DNA of 64,000 nucleotides from Galbibacter kalidii (lineage in GTDB: Bacteria > Bacteroidota > Bacteroidia > Flavobacteriales > Flavobacteriaceae). Positions 1 through 9,306 of the stretch are shown piece after piece. The DNA is taken from contig NZ_JAPFGA010000009.1 of assembly GCF_026241135.1 (NCBI RefSeq), positions 1 to 64,000 on the forward strand, given 5' to 3'. The translations under genes and the position numbers were made by a program. Positions within the stretch are counted from its first letter, which is position 1; each line of letters starts with the position of its first letter. The notes under the pieces were generated by a model. It saw only the letters and a program-made list of their open reading frames with translations. It was not told the origin of the DNA and did not search any database.

Positions 1-36
1 CTTTCTTCATACTGTGTAAAATTTAAAATTAATAAA

Positions 37-68
37 AAAATATCGGGGGTCATGACCCCCGATATTTT
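37..68. terminator. Symmetric hairpin flanked by A- and T-runs
   Basis: A perfect palindrome with a GGGGGTCATGACCCCC core sits between an A-run and a T-run, so it could terminate transcription in either direction. It is the second hairpin downstream of pnp and probably serves the gene beyond the window edge. Confidence 0.6.
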
Positions 69-100
69 CTATTTACACAGTTTATGAGATGCTACCAACA

Positions 101-130
101 AAAAAGTCCGGCACCAAGGCCGGACTTTTT
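101..130 (-). terminator. pnp terminator
   Basis: Stem GTCCGG/CCGGAC with an 8-nt loop, flanked by five A and five T residues. It lies 27 bp past the pnp stop on the minus strand, the expected place for an intrinsic terminator of the rpsO-pnp unit. Confidence 0.75.
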
Positions 131-156
131 AACACTTTTGAAAATTAAATAAATGA

Positions 157-2352
157 TTAATCTCTTCGAGGTTTTCTGTCTCCTCTTGATTTGTTATCGC
201 GATTGTCTCTTCCTCTTGGGGCTCTTTCTTTATAGCCTTCAGGCTTTGGCAAAAGCGCTTTTCTGGATACTTTTTCTTTTCGTGTTCTTGGATCGACTCC
301 GAAGTATTTCACTTCAAAGACATCACCCATATTAACCACGTCAGTAACATTATCGGTGCGTTCCCAAGCAAGTTCAGAAATGTGTAATAAAACTTCATTA
401 CCCGGTGCTTCTATATATTCTACAACTGCTCCAAAATCAAGGAGTTTGATTACTTTTACTTCGTAAACTTCTCCTTTTTCAGGTTTGAAAGTGATAGAAT
501 CGATTTTAGCAAGAACTTTGTCGATTCCGTCTTGGTCTGTACCTAAGATTTCAACAACACCTTGTTCGTCCACTTCTTCGATAACAATCTCGGTATTGGT
601 TTCTTTTTGAAGTTCTTGGATAACTTTTCCGCCAGGACCAATAAGCGCTCCGATATAATCTCCTGGAATAACCACAGAAACCATTTTTGGTGCGTGTGAT
701 TTCACTGTAGCGTTTGGTTCGGCAATGGTGTCGGTAAGTTTACCTAGAATATGTATTCTTCCTTCTTTAGCCTGATTTAAGGCTTTTTCCAAGATCTCAT
801 AAGAAAGCCCTTTTATTTTGATATCCATTTGGCAAGCCGTGATACCTTCTTCAGTACCTGTCACTTTAAAGTCCATATCGCCAAGGTGGTCTTCATCACC
901 AAGGATGTCAGACAGTACAGCATACTTTTCGCCGTCGGTAATAAGTCCCATGGCGATTCCAGATACCGGTTTTTTTAATTTCACCCCTGCGTCCATAAGT
1001 GACATAGTTCCTGCACAAACAGTTGCCATAGATGAAGATCCGTTGGATTCCAATACTTCTGAAACCACTCTCACCGTATAAGGGCAATCTTCAGGGATCA
1101 TGTTTTTCAATGCACGTTGCGCCAAATTACCATGTCCAACCTCTCTTCTGGAAGTACCTCTTATAGGTCTTGCCTCTCCTGTTGAGAAAGGAGGGAAGTT
1201 ATAATGCAGGTAAAATCTTTCTTCAGATTGCTCTGTTGGTAAGTCGATCACATTAGCCTGTTTTGAAGTACCGAGTGTAACCGTAGCAAGTGCTTGAGTT
1301 TCCCCTCTTGTAAATATTGAAGAACCGTGTGTTGAAGGTAAATAATCTACCTCACACCAAATAGGTCTGATCTCATCTGGTTTTCTACCGTCCAAACGAA
1401 TGTTTTCATCCAGAATAAGATTTCTAACTGCTTCTTTTTGCGTTTTTGCAAAATATTTGCTGACAAGATCAGTTTTTTCTTCCAGTTCTTCTTCTGTAAA
1501 TAAAGCTTCACATTCTTCTTTTACTTCAGCAAACTTTTCGCCTCTTTCTTGTTTTGAAGTATCTTCTTTGGCAATAGCATAGCATTTGTCGTATGCCAAT
1601 TCGTGAATTTTAGCTTCCAATTCTTCATCTTCATCTTCCCCGTCATATTCACGTACTTCTTTCTTACCTACTTGCTCTGCCAATTTCACTTGTGCTTGAC
1701 ACTGAACTTTGATGGCTTCATGGGCAAATTTAATGGCATCGGCCATTTCTTCTTCAGAAATTTCGTGCATTTCACCTTCTACCATGGCTACAGAGTCTTC
1801 AGAGGCTCCTACCATCATATCAATATCAGCTTTTTCCAATTGAGCTTTGCTCGGGTTGATGATAAACTCACCATCAACTCTTGCTACTCGTACTTCAGAA
1901 ATTGGATATTCAAAAGGGATATCGGAAAGTTGAATACATGCTGAAGCGGCAAAACCGGCTAAAGCATCGGGCATTACGTTTTCGTCGTGAGACATTAATT
2001 GGATCATCACCTGTGTTTCTGCGTGATAATCTTTAGGGAATAAAGGTCTTAAAACGCGGTCTACTAAACGCATGGTAAGCACTTCGGTATCACTCGGTCT
2101 GGCTTCACGCTTAAAGAATCCACCGGGGAAACGACCTGCTGCCGCAAATTTTTCGCGGTAATCAACAGTTAAGGGTAAAAAATCAATACCTTCTTTGGCA
2201 TTTCTTGCAGAAACAACGGTAGCAAGTAGCATGGCATCTCCCATTCTAACTACAACAGATCCGTCTGCTTGTTTTGCTAATTTTCCCGTTTCAAGGGTGA
2301 TGGTTCTCCCATCTCCCAAGTCAATAATTTCTTGTTTTACTTCAGGAATCAT
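157..2352 (-). CDS. pnp: Polyribonucleotide nucleotidyltransferase (PNPase)
   Basis: 731 aa, full length for the family. PNPase degrades RNA 3' to 5' by phosphorolysis, as a trimer. Two RNase PH-like halves are visible: N-terminal (about 1-230, with a REARPSDTE motif) and the catalytic second half (about 300-545, with [20 protein letters not shown] and the following Asp-rich region). They are followed by a KH domain ([15 protein letters not shown], about 560-620), an S1 domain ([16 protein letters not shown], about 630-695) and a basic Arg/Gly/Asp-rich tail ([18 protein letters not shown]). The gene lies downstream of rpsO in the conserved rpsO-pnp order. A hairpin in its 5' leader may be involved in control. 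Confidence 0.97.
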   Translation of the reverse strand: MIPEVKQEIIDLGDGRTITLETGKLAKQADGSVVVRMGDAMLLATVVSARNAKEGIDFLPLTVDYREKFAAAGRFPGGFFKREARPSDTEVLTMRLVDRVLRPLFPKDYHAETQVMIQLMSHDENVMPDALAGFAASACIQLSDIPFEYPISEVRVARVDGEFIINPSKAQLEKADIDMMVGASEDSVAMVEGEMHEISEEEMADAIKFAHEAIKVQCQAQVKLAEQVGKKEVREYDGEDEDEELEAKIHELAYDKCYAIAKEDTSKQERGEKFAEVKEECEALFTEEELEEKTDLVSKYFAKTQKEAVRNLILDENIRLDGRKPDEIRPIWCEVDYLPSTHGSSIFTRGETQALATVTLGTSKQANVIDLPTEQSEERFYLHYNFPPFSTGEARPIRGTSRREVGHGNLAQRALKNMIPEDCPYTVRVVSEVLESNGSSSMATVCAGTMSLMDAGVKLKKPVSGIAMGLITDGEKYAVLSDILGDEDHLGDMDFKVTGTEEGITACQMDIKIKGLSYEILEKALNQAKEGRIHILGKLTDTIAEPNATVKSHAPKMVSVVIPGDYIGALIGPGGKVIQELQKETNTEIVIEEVDEQGVVEILGTDQDGIDKVLAKIDSITFKPEKGEVYEVKVIKLLDFGAVVEYIEAPGNEVLLHISELAWERTDNVTDVVNMGDVFEVKYFGVDPRTRKEKVSRKALLPKPEGYKERAPRGRDNRDNKSRGDRKPRRD

Positions 2353-2367
2353 ATAATATTTTTATTA

Positions 2368-2383
2368 TCCCGCTATTGCGGGA
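2368..2383 (-). promoter_or_regulatory. Hairpin in the pnp 5' leader
   Basis: TCCCGC-TATT-GCGGGA, a perfect 6-bp GC stem with a 4-nt loop, 15 nt upstream of the pnp start on the transcribed strand. In other bacteria PNPase autoregulates through cleavage of a leader hairpin; whether this stem has that role is inference. There is no T-run, so it is not an obvious terminator. Confidence 0.4.
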
Positions 2384-2524
2384 ACGTTAAACAAAGGGTG
2401 TTGTGTTGTTGTAGTTGTTGTGACCCAATGAAAAACTCTGATTTAAGCTTTTTTTATTGTAAATGCTCGCTTAAAAAACACTTACAATTATATTTAAACC
2501 GCTTCTAGAAGCAATTAAAATCAA

Positions 2525-2549
2525 TAAAAAAGGGAGCAAATTGCTCCCT
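2525..2549 (-). terminator. rpsO terminator
   Basis: AGGGAGCAA/TTGCTCCCT with a 1-nt centre, followed on the minus strand by a run of T. It lies 9 bp after the rpsO stop and would limit read-through into pnp. Confidence 0.75.
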
Positions 2550-2557
2550 CTGTATTT

Positions 2558-2827
2558 CTACTTTCTTAATCCTAATTCTTTGACGATTGCACGATATCTT
2601 TCAATATCTTTTTTCTTCAAATAATCAAGTAGGCTTCTTCTTTTACCTACTAAACTAACTAGTGAGCGTTCTGTGTTGAAATCTTTACGATTCTTTTTCA
2701 AGTGCCCAGTTAGATGGTTAATTCTGTGAGTGAACAAAGCAATTTGTCCTTCTGCAGACCCGGTGTTTTTTGCATCACCGCCATGTTTCTTGAACAGGTC
2801 TGCTTTTTTTTCTTTAGTTAAATACAT
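2558..2827 (-). CDS. rpsO: 30S ribosomal protein S15
   Basis: 89 aa, the normal S15 length. S15 binds 16S rRNA at the central-domain three-way junction early in 30S assembly. Recognisable motifs are GSAEGQIALFTHRINHLTGHLKKN and the H-bond-rich GKRRSLLDYLKKKD segment, ending in the typical YRAIVKELGLRK. It precedes pnp in the same direction, separated by about 205 bp that contain a terminator, so pnp may be partly independently expressed. Its own promoter box and leader hairpin lie just upstream. Confidence 0.98.
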   Translation of the reverse strand: MYLTKEKKADLFKKHGGDAKNTGSAEGQIALFTHRINHLTGHLKKNRKDFNTERSLVSLVGKRRSLLDYLKKKDIERYRAIVKELGLRK

Positions 2828-2860
2828 GCCAATATTTATTTAAATGATTCTTATGTATTC

Positions 2861-2875
2861 GATAGACCTTCTATC
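2861..2875 (-). promoter_or_regulatory. Hairpin at the 5' end of rpsO mRNA
   Basis: GATAGA-CCT-TCTATC (6-bp arms), starting about 7 nt after the -7 box and so near the mRNA 5' end. S15 represses its own translation in several phyla through unrelated leader structures, so this is a candidate autoregulatory element. That role is inference. Confidence 0.35.
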
Positions 2876-2881
2876 ACGGGC

Positions 2882-2890
2882 GCAAAGATA
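2882..2890 (-). promoter_or_regulatory. Promoter -7 box for rpsO
   Basis: On the minus strand it reads TATCTTTGC, a perfect match to the Bacteroidota TAnnTTTGC element, 54 nt upstream of the rpsO start. Confidence 0.6.
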
Positions 2891-2977
2891 ACAATATTTT
2901 TAAACTCTCGCCGTTTTTGTTTATATTTATTAATCTGAATTACCCCTTATTTATTATTAATCTTTAATTTATGCCTT

Positions 2978-3859
2978 ATGAAATCTTTTTTGAGAAATTT
3001 TTTGATGTTTATACTACCTGCTACTGCATTAATTGTTTCTTGTAATGATGATTCCGATGAAATCAAAAGCGGTGAGTCTGCCATTACACCGGAAGAAGTC
3101 CGGGCTAGCATGCAAGCCGAAGATCTATCAAACGAACTCGATAATGTCATAGATTTAATGGTGAGCGATGATTTTTTGAATACAGCCAGTAAAGATGAAA
3201 CAACAGCCAATCGCGGATGGTGGATGCCTGAATGTTTAACGGTAACCAGTGAAGCTACAGGCGAAGGTTTTACCGTTACAATGGATTTTGGGGAAGGTTG
3301 TGAGATGCACCACGGAAAGGTTTTCAGTGGTAGTTTTACCGTTTTATATACTACAGTAAACGACTCTGAAACAATGACTTTTAACAGGAATTCTACGGTA
3401 ACATTCGATAATTTTGCAGTAGATTCTGTTACGGTAAACGGAACCAAATCTTTTGAACACAGTTTTACTGAAGGTGAGAATCCTATGACGGTTGCGGTTA
3501 CTGATATTCAAATGACATGGGAGGATGATACTTCCTTTACAATTAGTTCTGAAAAAACCCGTGAATGGGTAGAAGGTTTCCACACCGGGGCTGCCTGGAA
3601 TGAAAGTGCTTTCCTGATTACCGGAAACGCCTCAGTAACCCGAAGGGATGGAGGGACTTTTACCAGTGAAATTATCACACCTTTGCGTGCTGAATTTTCT
3701 TGCCACTATATCGTGAGTGGTGTATTGACCTATTCCAGGAATGGGGAAACCGCTGAAGTTGATTTTGGCGACGGTACTTGTGACGATAAAGCCATGTATA
3801 CCGGTCCGGATGGAGAAACTGTTGAAATTACCCTAGAAAAAGGCTGGGAGAAAGACTAA
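2978..3859 (+). CDS. Uncharacterised lipoprotein
   Basis: 293 aa with a signal peptide and lipobox (ALIVSC, Cys22) followed by an acidic DDSDE stretch, typical of Bacteroidota surface-exposed lipoproteins. The rest is rich in Thr, Ser, Gly and beta-type alternation. Related elements recur: DFGEGCEMHHGKVFSGSF near 110 and DFGDGTCDDKAMYTGPDGE near 265, each with a Cys and a following Gly-rich turn, suggesting two halves of a duplicated beta domain. I do not recognise a named family and no function can be assigned. It is a single gene, divergent from rpsO and convergent with accD, and ends at a bidirectional terminator. Confidence 0.85.
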   Translation: MKSFLRNFLMFILPATALIVSCNDDSDEIKSGESAITPEEVRASMQAEDLSNELDNVIDLMVSDDFLNTASKDETTANRGWWMPECLTVTSEATGEGFTVTMDFGEGCEMHHGKVFSGSFTVLYTTVNDSETMTFNRNSTVTFDNFAVDSVTVNGTKSFEHSFTEGENPMTVAVTDIQMTWEDDTSFTISSEKTREWVEGFHTGAAWNESAFLITGNASVTRRDGGTFTSEIITPLRAEFSCHYIVSGVLTYSRNGETAEVDFGDGTCDDKAMYTGPDGETVEITLEKGWEKD

Positions 3860-3880
3860 ATCAGATTAAAAATATAATTA

Positions 3881-3914
3881 AAAAAACCCTGAAGAATTTT
3901 CTTCAGGGTTTTTA
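3881..3914. terminator. Bidirectional terminator between lipoprotein gene and accD
   Basis: AAAAACCCTGAAG/CTTCAGGGTTTTT around a short AT loop, with A-run and T-run on opposite sides. It separates the two convergent genes. Confidence 0.8.
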
Positions 3915-3934
3915 ATTTTTTGATATCAGGGTTA

Positions 3935-4792
3935 TTAATCCCTTATCGGTTTATTTTGGATAAGATCAATATAGTGGTTGATCTTATTCTTCAAATTCTT
4001 TCGGTGTGTAATAAAGTCAAGGAAACCGTGCTCGAGCAAAAACTCCGATGTTTGGAAGTTTTCCGGAAGGTCTTTTCCGGTAGCTTCTTTCACTACCCTT
4101 GGTCCTGCAAAACCGATCAAAGCACCGGGCTCGGCAATATTAATATCTCCCAACATGGCATAAGATGCTGTTGTTCCTCCTGTAGTTGGATCTGTACATA
4201 ATGAAATGTACGGAATACCAAGATCGGAAAGTTGTGCCAATTTTGCGGATGTTTTTGCTAATTGCATAAGCGATAGGGCTGCTTCCATCATACGGGCTCC
4301 ACCGGATTTTGAGATCATCAGAAATGGGATCTTATTTTTGATGGAATGATCTATGGCTCTCGCGATCTTTTCTCCAACAACACTTCCCATAGATCCTCCA
4401 ATGAATGAAAAATCCATACAGGCAATGACCAGATCTTTACCTTTAGACTTTCCAATAGCTGTTCTTACAGCATCTTTCAGTTTGGTTTTTTCCTTGGCTT
4501 GTTTTAACCTATCGGAATATTTCTTGGTATCCTCAAAATGCAAAGGGTCTTTTGATTCCATGTCGGGATCAAGCTCTTTGAATTTATTGTTATCAAACAG
4601 AATTGAAAAATATTCTTTACTACCAATTCGAACGTGATAATCGTCTTCCGGACTTACATAAAAGTTTTTAGCGAGTTCATCGGCTTCAACGATTTTTCCG
4701 GTAGGCGATTTATACCAAAGCCCTTTTGGGGTGTCTTTTTTCTCCTCGGTAGCGGTCTGTATTCCTTTTTCTTTTCTTTTAAACCAAGCCAT
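3935..4792 (-). CDS. accD: Acetyl-CoA carboxylase carboxyltransferase subunit beta
   Basis: 285 aa. Forms the carboxyltransferase with AccA and transfers CO2 from carboxybiotin to acetyl-CoA, giving malonyl-CoA for fatty acid synthesis. The crotonase-like core is clear: [55 protein letters not shown]. The N-terminal zinc-ribbon region aligns with the family ([16 protein letters not shown]...[14 protein letters not shown]), but all four usual zinc cysteines are replaced (Ser29, Gly32, Ser47, Asp50). It lies 52 bp downstream of fbaA on the same strand, so the two are probably cotranscribed. Confidence 0.95.
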   Translation of the reverse strand: MAWFKRKEKGIQTATEEKKDTPKGLWYKSPTGKIVEADELAKNFYVSPEDDYHVRIGSKEYFSILFDNNKFKELDPDMESKDPLHFEDTKKYSDRLKQAKEKTKLKDAVRTAIGKSKGKDLVIACMDFSFIGGSMGSVVGEKIARAIDHSIKNKIPFLMISKSGGARMMEAALSLMQLAKTSAKLAQLSDLGIPYISLCTDPTTGGTTASYAMLGDINIAEPGALIGFAGPRVVKEATGKDLPENFQTSEFLLEHGFLDFITHRKNLKNKINHYIDLIQNKPIRD

Positions 4793-4844
4793 ATTCGTAG
4801 TTGTCGTTTGTCTCTTCAGAAAAAAAATTTCCTGAAGTTTGTTT

Positions 4845-5912
4845 TTATAAGGTGTTTACATTGTTCAAGTCTTCAAACGCCTTTTTGAGTCGGGTACTAA
4901 AGGTTTTCTCTCCTTCACGAACCCAAACTCTTGGATCATAGAACTTTTTGTTAGGTGCATCTGAACCTTCAGGGTTTCCTATCTGCGCTTGTAAATAATC
5001 AGCTTTACCAGCCATATAATCCCTGATTCCTTCTAAGTATGCGTATTGTAGGTCGGTGTCAATATTCATTTTGATTACACCATAACCAATAGCTTCTCTA
5101 ATTTCTTCAACAGTAGAACCTGAACCTCCGTGGAAAACAAAGTCGATCGTGTTGTGAGGAACTCCGTAATTTTTTGAGATATACTCTTGAGAATTCTTCA
5201 AAATCTTAGGAGTAAGTTTTACATTTCCGGGTTTGTATACACCATGTACGTTACCAAAAGCAGCAGCGATGGTAAATCTCGGACTTATTTTTAGAAGTTC
5301 TTCGTAGGCATAAGCAACTTCTTCGGGCTGTGTGTACAGTTTTGAGTCGTCAATATCAGTATTGTCTACACCGTCTTCTTCCCCTCCAGTAATACCTAAT
5401 TCTATTTCAAGAGTCATTCCCACTTTACTCATACGGGAAAGGTATTCTTTGCAAATCTCTATGTTTTCTTCAATCGGTTCTTCAGAAAGGTCGATCATAT
5501 GAGAACTGAACAAAGATTTTCCGGTTTCTTTATAGTGTTTTTCACTGGCATCAAGCATACCATCTATCCATGGCAGCAATTTTTTCGCACAGTGGTCGGT
5601 ATGTAAAATTACCGGAACACCATATTTAGCAGCAAGTTCATGTACGTGTTTCGCACCTGCCACAGCACCTGCCACAGCCGATTGTTGGCTTTCGTTGGAA
5701 AGCCCTTTTCCTGCATTAAACTGGGCGCCACCATTAGAAAACTGAATGATAACTGGTGAATTTAATGAAGCGGCAGTTTCTAAAACTGCGTTAATGCTAC
5801 TGGAACCAATTACGTTTACCGCCGGAAGTGCAAATCCTTTCTCTTTGGCATAGTTGAAAATGTTTTGTACTTCATCTCCTGTGGCTACACCTGGTTTAAT
5901 GTTGTGACTCAT
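4845..5912 (-). CDS. fbaA: Class II fructose-bisphosphate aldolase
   Basis: 355 aa, matching the long class IIA (E. coli FbaA-like) enzymes. Zn-dependent cleavage of fructose-1,6-bisphosphate to DHAP and glyceraldehyde-3-phosphate in glycolysis and gluconeogenesis. Visible motifs: [19 protein letters not shown] (metal His and catalytic Asp), [34 protein letters not shown] (metal His), and [32 protein letters not shown] (phosphate binding). First gene of a likely fbaA-accD unit with its own promoter box upstream. Confidence 0.97.
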   Translation of the reverse strand: MSHNIKPGVATGDEVQNIFNYAKEKGFALPAVNVIGSSSINAVLETAASLNSPVIIQFSNGGAQFNAGKGLSNESQQSAVAGAVAGAKHVHELAAKYGVPVILHTDHCAKKLLPWIDGMLDASEKHYKETGKSLFSSHMIDLSEEPIEENIEICKEYLSRMSKVGMTLEIELGITGGEEDGVDNTDIDDSKLYTQPEEVAYAYEELLKISPRFTIAAAFGNVHGVYKPGNVKLTPKILKNSQEYISKNYGVPHNTIDFVFHGGSGSTVEEIREAIGYGVIKMNIDTDLQYAYLEGIRDYMAGKADYLQAQIGNPEGSDAPNKKFYDPRVWVREGEKTFSTRLKKAFEDLNNVNTL

Positions 5913-5962
5913 AAATTTTAAGTTTCAAAATTTTTATTTAGTTGTTTTGTTTTAATGCGTTT

Positions 5963-5971
5963 GCAAAAATA
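5963..5971 (-). promoter_or_regulatory. Promoter -7 box for fbaA
   Basis: Minus-strand TATTTTTGC, a perfect TAnnTTTGC match about 50 nt before the fbaA start. No convincing -33 element was seen. Confidence 0.5.
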
Positions 5972-5986
5972 ATAAATTTAGATGGC

Positions 5987-8530
5987 TTAGAAAGGATAAT
6001 TAATACCAATATTGTATACAGCATTGCTGAAATTGTAATCATTAAACCACCTTTTACCTTTTTCGTAAGAAGGATCGAAGGTTTTAAAACCTATATCGAA
6101 ACGCAAAACAAAGAAATTAAAATCATATCGTACCCCAAATCCGGTTCCCAAAGCCAATTCTTTTAAAGAGCCTAAGTCTTCAAATACAGCTTCTTCATTT
6201 TCAACATCGTCCATAAAATTCCAAATGTTACCGGCATCGGCAAATAAAGCGCCTTTAAAATCCCCGATCAAACTGAAGCGGTATTCCAAATTGAAGGCTA
6301 ATTTGAGGTTAGCTTCGTTAAAATCATTCTGGTTGCGCGTTCTCCCGGGACCTAATGAATAGGGCTGCCAGGCTCTGTTGTCGTTGGATCCCCCTGCAAA
6401 ATAACTTCGGATGAAAGGGATGTTGTCCGCATTTCCGTAGGGAATGGCCATACCGAGAAAACTCCTGAACGCAAGCACGTTGTTCCGGGACAGACGCCAG
6501 TATTTTATATAATCTAACTCTGTTTTAACGTATTGTGAATACGGAACTCCAAAAACCAGGTTTTTTCCGTTGTCATTTTGTTCTAAATTAATGATGCTTG
6601 AAAGGCCTGACAATAAATTTCCAGCCAATTCGATTTTTCCCCTGAACTGAAAAAAGTTGTTGTCGTTAAAATTGCTTCGGCTGTTTATATAGTAGGTATA
6701 ATTACTCGCAAAGATCAGATTGTTAGCGGTGAGCCTATCCCTACGATCTTCGAGCCTGTTTACCTCGTCAATTTCGGCAGCAGTCGCATTGATGGTTCCG
6801 CTTAGTACATCATCGGTAAAACCTGAAGTTCCTTCAGGAACAATAAGATTGCCGTTTTCGTTGTAATATGAAGTGTCGGCTGTTTGTGTATATGCTGATG
6901 CAATTTCATTTAAGTCACTATAACTGTTATCGTAAACATTGTAATAGCGGTCGGTATTTAGGTTTCTTACATATTGGATGTTAATCAATTCAAGGAAATT
7001 CTTTCGTCTTCTGTTGGGATCCCATTTGTAACGTAAAATTCCATTGAAAGTCTGCTTGTCAAGTCCGATATTCTTCTGTAATGTAGTTCCCAGAGAAAAA
7101 CGTGTTTCGGGAGCCATCGATTTGGGGATTAATTTATCGGTGTTGAGCGGAAAGAAAATCCGCGGAAAGTTCAACCCAATATCGCCTCCAAATTCAGCCA
7201 GATTAAAAAAACTACTACTGCTATTTTTAAAATCGGAAGAAGAGCCTACAGTTCCCCTGAATGCAATATCAAGGGTTTCTGCACCCCTGAAGATGTTTCT
7301 GCTTACCAGTGAGGTACTGAAGGAAATCCCAATATCCTGGATGTTTGAATGCAGCAGGTCTGAACTGAACCCTAAAGAAAACCTTGGTCTGGGCGACAGA
7401 TACACATTAGCTCTCAATTGATCGTCCGTATTTTCTTCATAAAAATAGTTAATGTTCGGGTACTTAAAAATTTTTAGGTTACTGATCTGTTTTGCGGTCA
7501 AAGCCCTTTCAGATTCCTTATAAACATTTCCGGGAAGAATGGCCACAACATCCGTGAGTGCTTTTGGTCGGTATTTCAGTTTATCCTTGTAAAAAATAGT
7601 ATATCCATCATATTCGGTTGTTTGTAGGGAATCAGGATCGGTATTAAATGAATAATCAGCAAAAATGTTTACGTGTTTAACGTGGTGAACCTTGTATTCA
7701 ATTTGATTTGTAGAATCTCCTGCCCGCTCAGAAACATTTTCGATATTCAATTCAATCGGCATATCACGGCTTTGAGCATTGGTTGTGGTGTCCCTTTTGA
7801 TATAAAAATTGATAGAGCTGGGTTGAAACTTATAAATACCGGAATTGATAAAAATACTGTTTAAGCGTTCTTTTTCGGCTTCAAAATTAGAGAGGTTAAA
7901 ACGTTGTCCTTTTCTTACCCTCGAAAATCTTTTGACCCTATTGTAAATAGAATCAAGATCTTTGGAAGGGATGTTTGTAGTGATGGAATCCAAAAAATAA
8001 GCCGGACCTGTTTCCAGTTTATAATTGATGGCTGCTCTTTTTTCTTTTTGATCGGTAGTGTCTACTTCATAGTTCACGTTGTTGTTGAAAAACCCCTTGG
8101 TGTCGTAATACTGTTTTAAACGTTCAGCCGATTGTTTGGTTTTGGATTCGTCGATGATCACAGGAGCCTCTCCTGTTTTCCTCAACCAATTGTGGAAGTT
8201 GATTTTGTAGTCTGCAATTTGTATCAGTTGCTTTTTTGAGATCATACGTTCAAAAAAACTGATGTCTTTTAAAGTAGAATCGAGTTTGGCAATATAAAAA
8301 GAATCGGGATTCTCCTTTGCGAAGTTATAAAGTGCCAATCGTCCCGAATTGTTGGGTTTTTGCGAGATCAGTCCTTCAACTTCCTCGTCGTTTATTTTTT
8401 CATTATTGACATAAATGTTGTTCTTGCTCAATAATAATTGGTCGTTTCCTACCCTCTTAACAGCATTACAAGAGCTTATAAGTAGTATTACAAAAAATAA
8501 TACCGTTATTTTTACAAAAAAATGTTTCAA
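5987..8530 (-). CDS. Lipidated BamA/TamA-family outer membrane protein
   Basis: 847 aa. The signal peptide ends in a lipobox (LLISSC, Cys21), unlike classical BamA, then CNAVKRVGNDQLLLSKNNIYV. About 100-400 looks like POTRA domains (for example LKQYYDTKGFFNNNVNYEVD and RVRKGQRFNLSNFEAEKERLNSIFINSGIYKF). About 450-847 is a 16-strand-type barrel region, with IPFIRSYFAGGSNDNRAWQPYSLGPG matching the conserved RGF/GG loop region and an F-terminal final strand (NAVYNIGINYPF). Lipid-anchored TamA-like proteins of Bacteroidota have been called TamL; I infer membership from the lipobox. Probably acts in outer-membrane biogenesis. Divergent from the TrmH-family gene. Confidence 0.88.
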   Translation of the reverse strand: MKHFFVKITVLFFVILLISSCNAVKRVGNDQLLLSKNNIYVNNEKINDEEVEGLISQKPNNSGRLALYNFAKENPDSFYIAKLDSTLKDISFFERMISKKQLIQIADYKINFHNWLRKTGEAPVIIDESKTKQSAERLKQYYDTKGFFNNNVNYEVDTTDQKEKRAAINYKLETGPAYFLDSITTNIPSKDLDSIYNRVKRFSRVRKGQRFNLSNFEAEKERLNSIFINSGIYKFQPSSINFYIKRDTTTNAQSRDMPIELNIENVSERAGDSTNQIEYKVHHVKHVNIFADYSFNTDPDSLQTTEYDGYTIFYKDKLKYRPKALTDVVAILPGNVYKESERALTAKQISNLKIFKYPNINYFYEENTDDQLRANVYLSPRPRFSLGFSSDLLHSNIQDIGISFSTSLVSRNIFRGAETLDIAFRGTVGSSSDFKNSSSSFFNLAEFGGDIGLNFPRIFFPLNTDKLIPKSMAPETRFSLGTTLQKNIGLDKQTFNGILRYKWDPNRRRKNFLELINIQYVRNLNTDRYYNVYDNSYSDLNEIASAYTQTADTSYYNENGNLIVPEGTSGFTDDVLSGTINATAAEIDEVNRLEDRRDRLTANNLIFASNYTYYINSRSNFNDNNFFQFRGKIELAGNLLSGLSSIINLEQNDNGKNLVFGVPYSQYVKTELDYIKYWRLSRNNVLAFRSFLGMAIPYGNADNIPFIRSYFAGGSNDNRAWQPYSLGPGRTRNQNDFNEANLKLAFNLEYRFSLIGDFKGALFADAGNIWNFMDDVENEEAVFEDLGSLKELALGTGFGVRYDFNFFVLRFDIGFKTFDPSYEKGKRWFNDYNFSNAVYNIGINYPF

Positions 8531-8543
8531 GCGGGTAAAGAAT

Positions 8544-8551
8544 TAAATTTG
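8544..8551 (+). promoter_or_regulatory. Promoter -7 box for the TrmH-family gene
   Basis: TAAATTTG, a perfect TAnnTTTG match, 22 nt before the start codon at 8574, implying a short leader. Confidence 0.5.
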
Positions 8552-8573
8552 TAGTCAAAAATACATTATTTGT

Positions 8574-9299
8574 ATGGTTAGCAAAAGCGAAATAAAACTT
8601 ATAACGAGCTTACAACAAAAAAAGTACAGAAATAAGCACAGACTTTTTGTGGCTGAAGGAATCAAGGTGGTTAAAGAACTGTTGAAGTCCGATTTTTCCC
8701 TTTATAAAATTTACGCTACCCATATCGATTTTCCGGAGATTACATCAGAAGAAATCAATGTGGTGAGTGATGGGGAACTGAAAAAGATGAGCAGCCTAAA
8801 AACGCCAAATGTCGTCTTAGCTGTTTTCCATACTAAACCGGAAACAAAAATAGCAGAAGAAGGTTTGGAGGTGGCGCTCGACGATGTGCGCGATCCAGGA
8901 AATTTGGGAACCATCATCCGTTTATGTGATTGGTTTGGTGTTTCCAGCTTGGTTTGTAGTGAAAATACGGTTGATTGTTACAATCCGAAGGTAGTGCAGG
9001 CCAGTATGGGATCCTTGGCAAGGGTCGATGTTACTTATCTGGATTTGGAAAACTATTTGCGAAATACACAAAGCGATATTTTTTGTGCGACCATGGGCGG
9101 GAAAAATATTTATAAAACTGATGTGCCTCAAAATGCGATTTTGGTTATGGGTAATGAGGCGAATGGAATTTCCGATTCGGTGTTGTCGTTGGTAAAAAAT
9201 GAAGTGAGTATCCCTCGTTTCGGGGAAATTCAGGAGACAGAAAGTCTCAATGTGGCTACGGCTACGGCTATTTTGTTAAGCGAATTTAAACGCAGATAA
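8574..9299 (+). CDS. TrmH/SpoU-family RNA 2'-O-methyltransferase
   Basis: 241 aa. SPOUT-class, SAM-dependent ribose methylation of rRNA or tRNA; the target cannot be told from sequence. N-terminal substrate-binding region (LQQKKYRNKHRLFVAEGIKVVKELL), then the SpoU signature motifs: motif 1 LDDVRDPGNLGTIIRLCDWFG, motif 2 ILVMGNEANGIS, motif 3 IPRFGEIQETESLNVATATAILL, which form the trefoil knot and cofactor site. Divergently paired with the BamA/TamA-like gene and convergent with the porT-like gene, only 7 bp away. Confidence 0.93.
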   Translation: MVSKSEIKLITSLQQKKYRNKHRLFVAEGIKVVKELLKSDFSLYKIYATHIDFPEITSEEINVVSDGELKKMSSLKTPNVVLAVFHTKPETKIAEEGLEVALDDVRDPGNLGTIIRLCDWFGVSSLVCSENTVDCYNPKVVQASMGSLARVDVTYLDLENYLRNTQSDIFCATMGGKNIYKTDVPQNAILVMGNEANGISDSVLSLVKNEVSIPRFGEIQETESLNVATATAILLSEFKRR

Positions 9300-9306
9300 T
9301 AGATCA

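Noticed and set aside
1603-1944. Phe-rich plus-strand frame inside pnp
   Set aside because: Antisense shadow of the acidic Lys/Glu-rich part of PNPase; not a leader peptide.
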